DNA of 64,000 bases from Mya arenaria (lineage: Eukaryota; Mollusca; Bivalvia; Myida; Myidae). Position 1 is the first letter of the stretch, and the number at the start of each line of letters is the position of its first letter. Below the pieces are notes generated by a model, which worked only from the letters and a program-made list of their open reading frames with translations, was not told where the DNA came from and searched no databases. A program made the position numbers and the translations under genes. The stretch lies in NCBI RefSeq assembly GCF_026914265.1, contig NC_069124.1, forward strand, positions 55,097,589 through 55,161,588. Reading direction: 5' to 3'. This document shows, piece by piece, positions 62,710-64,000 of the stretch.

Positions 62710-63082
62710 GTCAGTATTCTAGTTTCCATGGTTACTGTTATGTTCCATGTTGCTTATGAATTCCTCACCTATGATACCCTCTGTGTTGCTGTATATTTCA
62801 GTTTCAATCGGTGTTGTTGCACCATGTAAGATGAATTGTTTAGTTTTCTTTCAGTACAATGTAGTATTTCAATGTTGTATTTATTTACTTCACAATGAAA
62901 ATCTTTTCGTTTGCTTTAAGTTCTTTTGGTTTATTTAAACGTTGTATATATATCTTATTTGTATGAATGTTTTGTGAATTTTGGTTTCAGTTTAATCTTC
63001 AATAAGTATTCATTTAGTCTTGTTTAGATGTTTGCCTGACTTTAAAGTGACTTGCTCATGTTTTTGGACCAATAACTAGTTT

Positions 63083-63549
63083 TCCCGGTAAGGCATCTGA
63101 AAACACTCATTTTGTCATTATTTTATGCTATGATAACGAAAATGCAGAAAAAAATACATTTATTGCACAAAAAAAGTGTTTTGGTTTTAGTGGGGTTCGA
63201 ACCCACGCTGGTAAAGTCAAGAACAAAATAGAATACAGCCAGCTAATCCACATGGCCACCAGGACTTTAACAAAAGTGGTGAATATGTTGACATTTTAAA
63301 GATACATTAATAACATCACATGATAAGGTCAATCAACCAATCATACAACACCACAGCTGTAATTAATTTTCAATTGTGTTATAAATGCTAATGAAAACTG
63401 TGGTCTTCAAAGACAGTATTTGAGCAAATATCAACATTTGCTGAAGGGTTCCAGCTTTTGGTATTTTTGTTTTAACACTCCTTATGATTTGCCACACATT
63501 ATTTCGTAAAAAAAATGCATTTTACAAACCATGAGCAAGTCATTTTAAT
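63083..63549 (-). repeat. tRNA-like-bearing repeat, copy 2
   Basis: Inverted match of 38956-39420. Read on the minus strand it has GGTGGCCATGTGGATTAGCT and a full T arm (GTGGGTTCGAACCCCAC), better kept than in copy 1. It lies in the FHIP1 intron. Confidence 0.7.
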
Positions 63550-64000
63550 GAAACACAGAATTCTAATGTAAGCTCTTAAATTAATTTTCTTTGAAATAAT
63601 TTACACCTGCTATTTGAGTTAATACATAAACATACATGCATGTGATTATATTACAGCCTGCTTATTGTTGCAATTGTTTAAAGTTAACTGTTTTTGGTTT
63701 TATTTTGCAATCTTCATAAGAGAACATGGAGCCATCACATGTTTGGCAAACTGAGTTGCCTTGTTTTTCAACTATCTGAAATAATTGTTAAAATTTGCTT
63801 TCATTCCCAAGAAGGCTTTAATGTTGAACTTGGAAAATGCAAATATAGGTCTATAGACAGAAAAAAACAATTATTTACAATATCATATATGTAAAATGCA
63901 CAAGCGTTTTAACATCTATTATGAAAAAGATTAGATTTAAGACCATGAGTATGGAAAATCAATCATATATAGTGTATTCCTGTCAACTGAAGTACATTTG

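Overview
This window is animal nuclear DNA, most likely from a bivalve mollusc. It is AT-rich, its genes have spliced GT-AG introns of 0.3 to 3 kb, and intergenic space is full of microsatellites, tandem arrays, MITEs, tRNA-derived SINEs and non-LTR retrotransposons. The C1q-domain gene fragment at the left edge and the many tandem-core repeats of the pearl/HINE type point to a clam-like bivalve. Species is not determinable from the sequence alone.

Layout. 1-0.3 kb: end of a C1q-domain gene (+). 3.5-10.3 kb: exon-like blocks of a gene I cannot name, followed by five degenerate tandem copies of an exon-bearing cassette (5.6-9.3 kb) and three tandem copies of a smaller exon block (10.0-10.3 kb). 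12.3-17.8 kb and 33.4-37.6 kb (-): two complete seven-exon genes for a fatty acid hydroxylase-family protein (FAXDC2-like, 345 aa each). They lie on direct duplicate segments about 21 kb apart. Copy A has been invaded by a TTAA-flanked MITE, a TA-flanked MITE and a LINE; copy B preserves the empty site for each. The LINE junction of copy A, with the first 13 codons of the gene, was then amplified to three tandem units. 24.1-29.1 kb: a 58-bp tandem array into which a second, different LINE appears to have inserted. 31 kb: four exact-period 145-bp repeats carrying nuclear-receptor half sites.

39.9-42.4 kb: a pearl-like element with a tandem core containing RFX X-box palindromes, a 31-bp array, and a pogo/Tigger-like MITE. 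42.7-45.7 kb (+): a three-exon gene for a 732-aa protein joining tetratricopeptide repeats to a C-terminal SGNH (GDSL-like) hydrolase fold. 49.4-54.4 kb (-): complete three-exon TMEM218 (117 aa, cilium transition zone). 57.8 kb to the right edge (+): the 5' part of an FHIP1/FAM160A gene (Hook-FTS dynein adaptor), with two candidate in-frame microexons in its large intron.

The genes are unrelated housekeeping or membrane genes and do not form a pathway. The interest lies in the recent segmental duplication with dated insertions, the exon-cassette amplification, the TPR-SGNH fusion and the transcription-factor-site-bearing tandem repeats.
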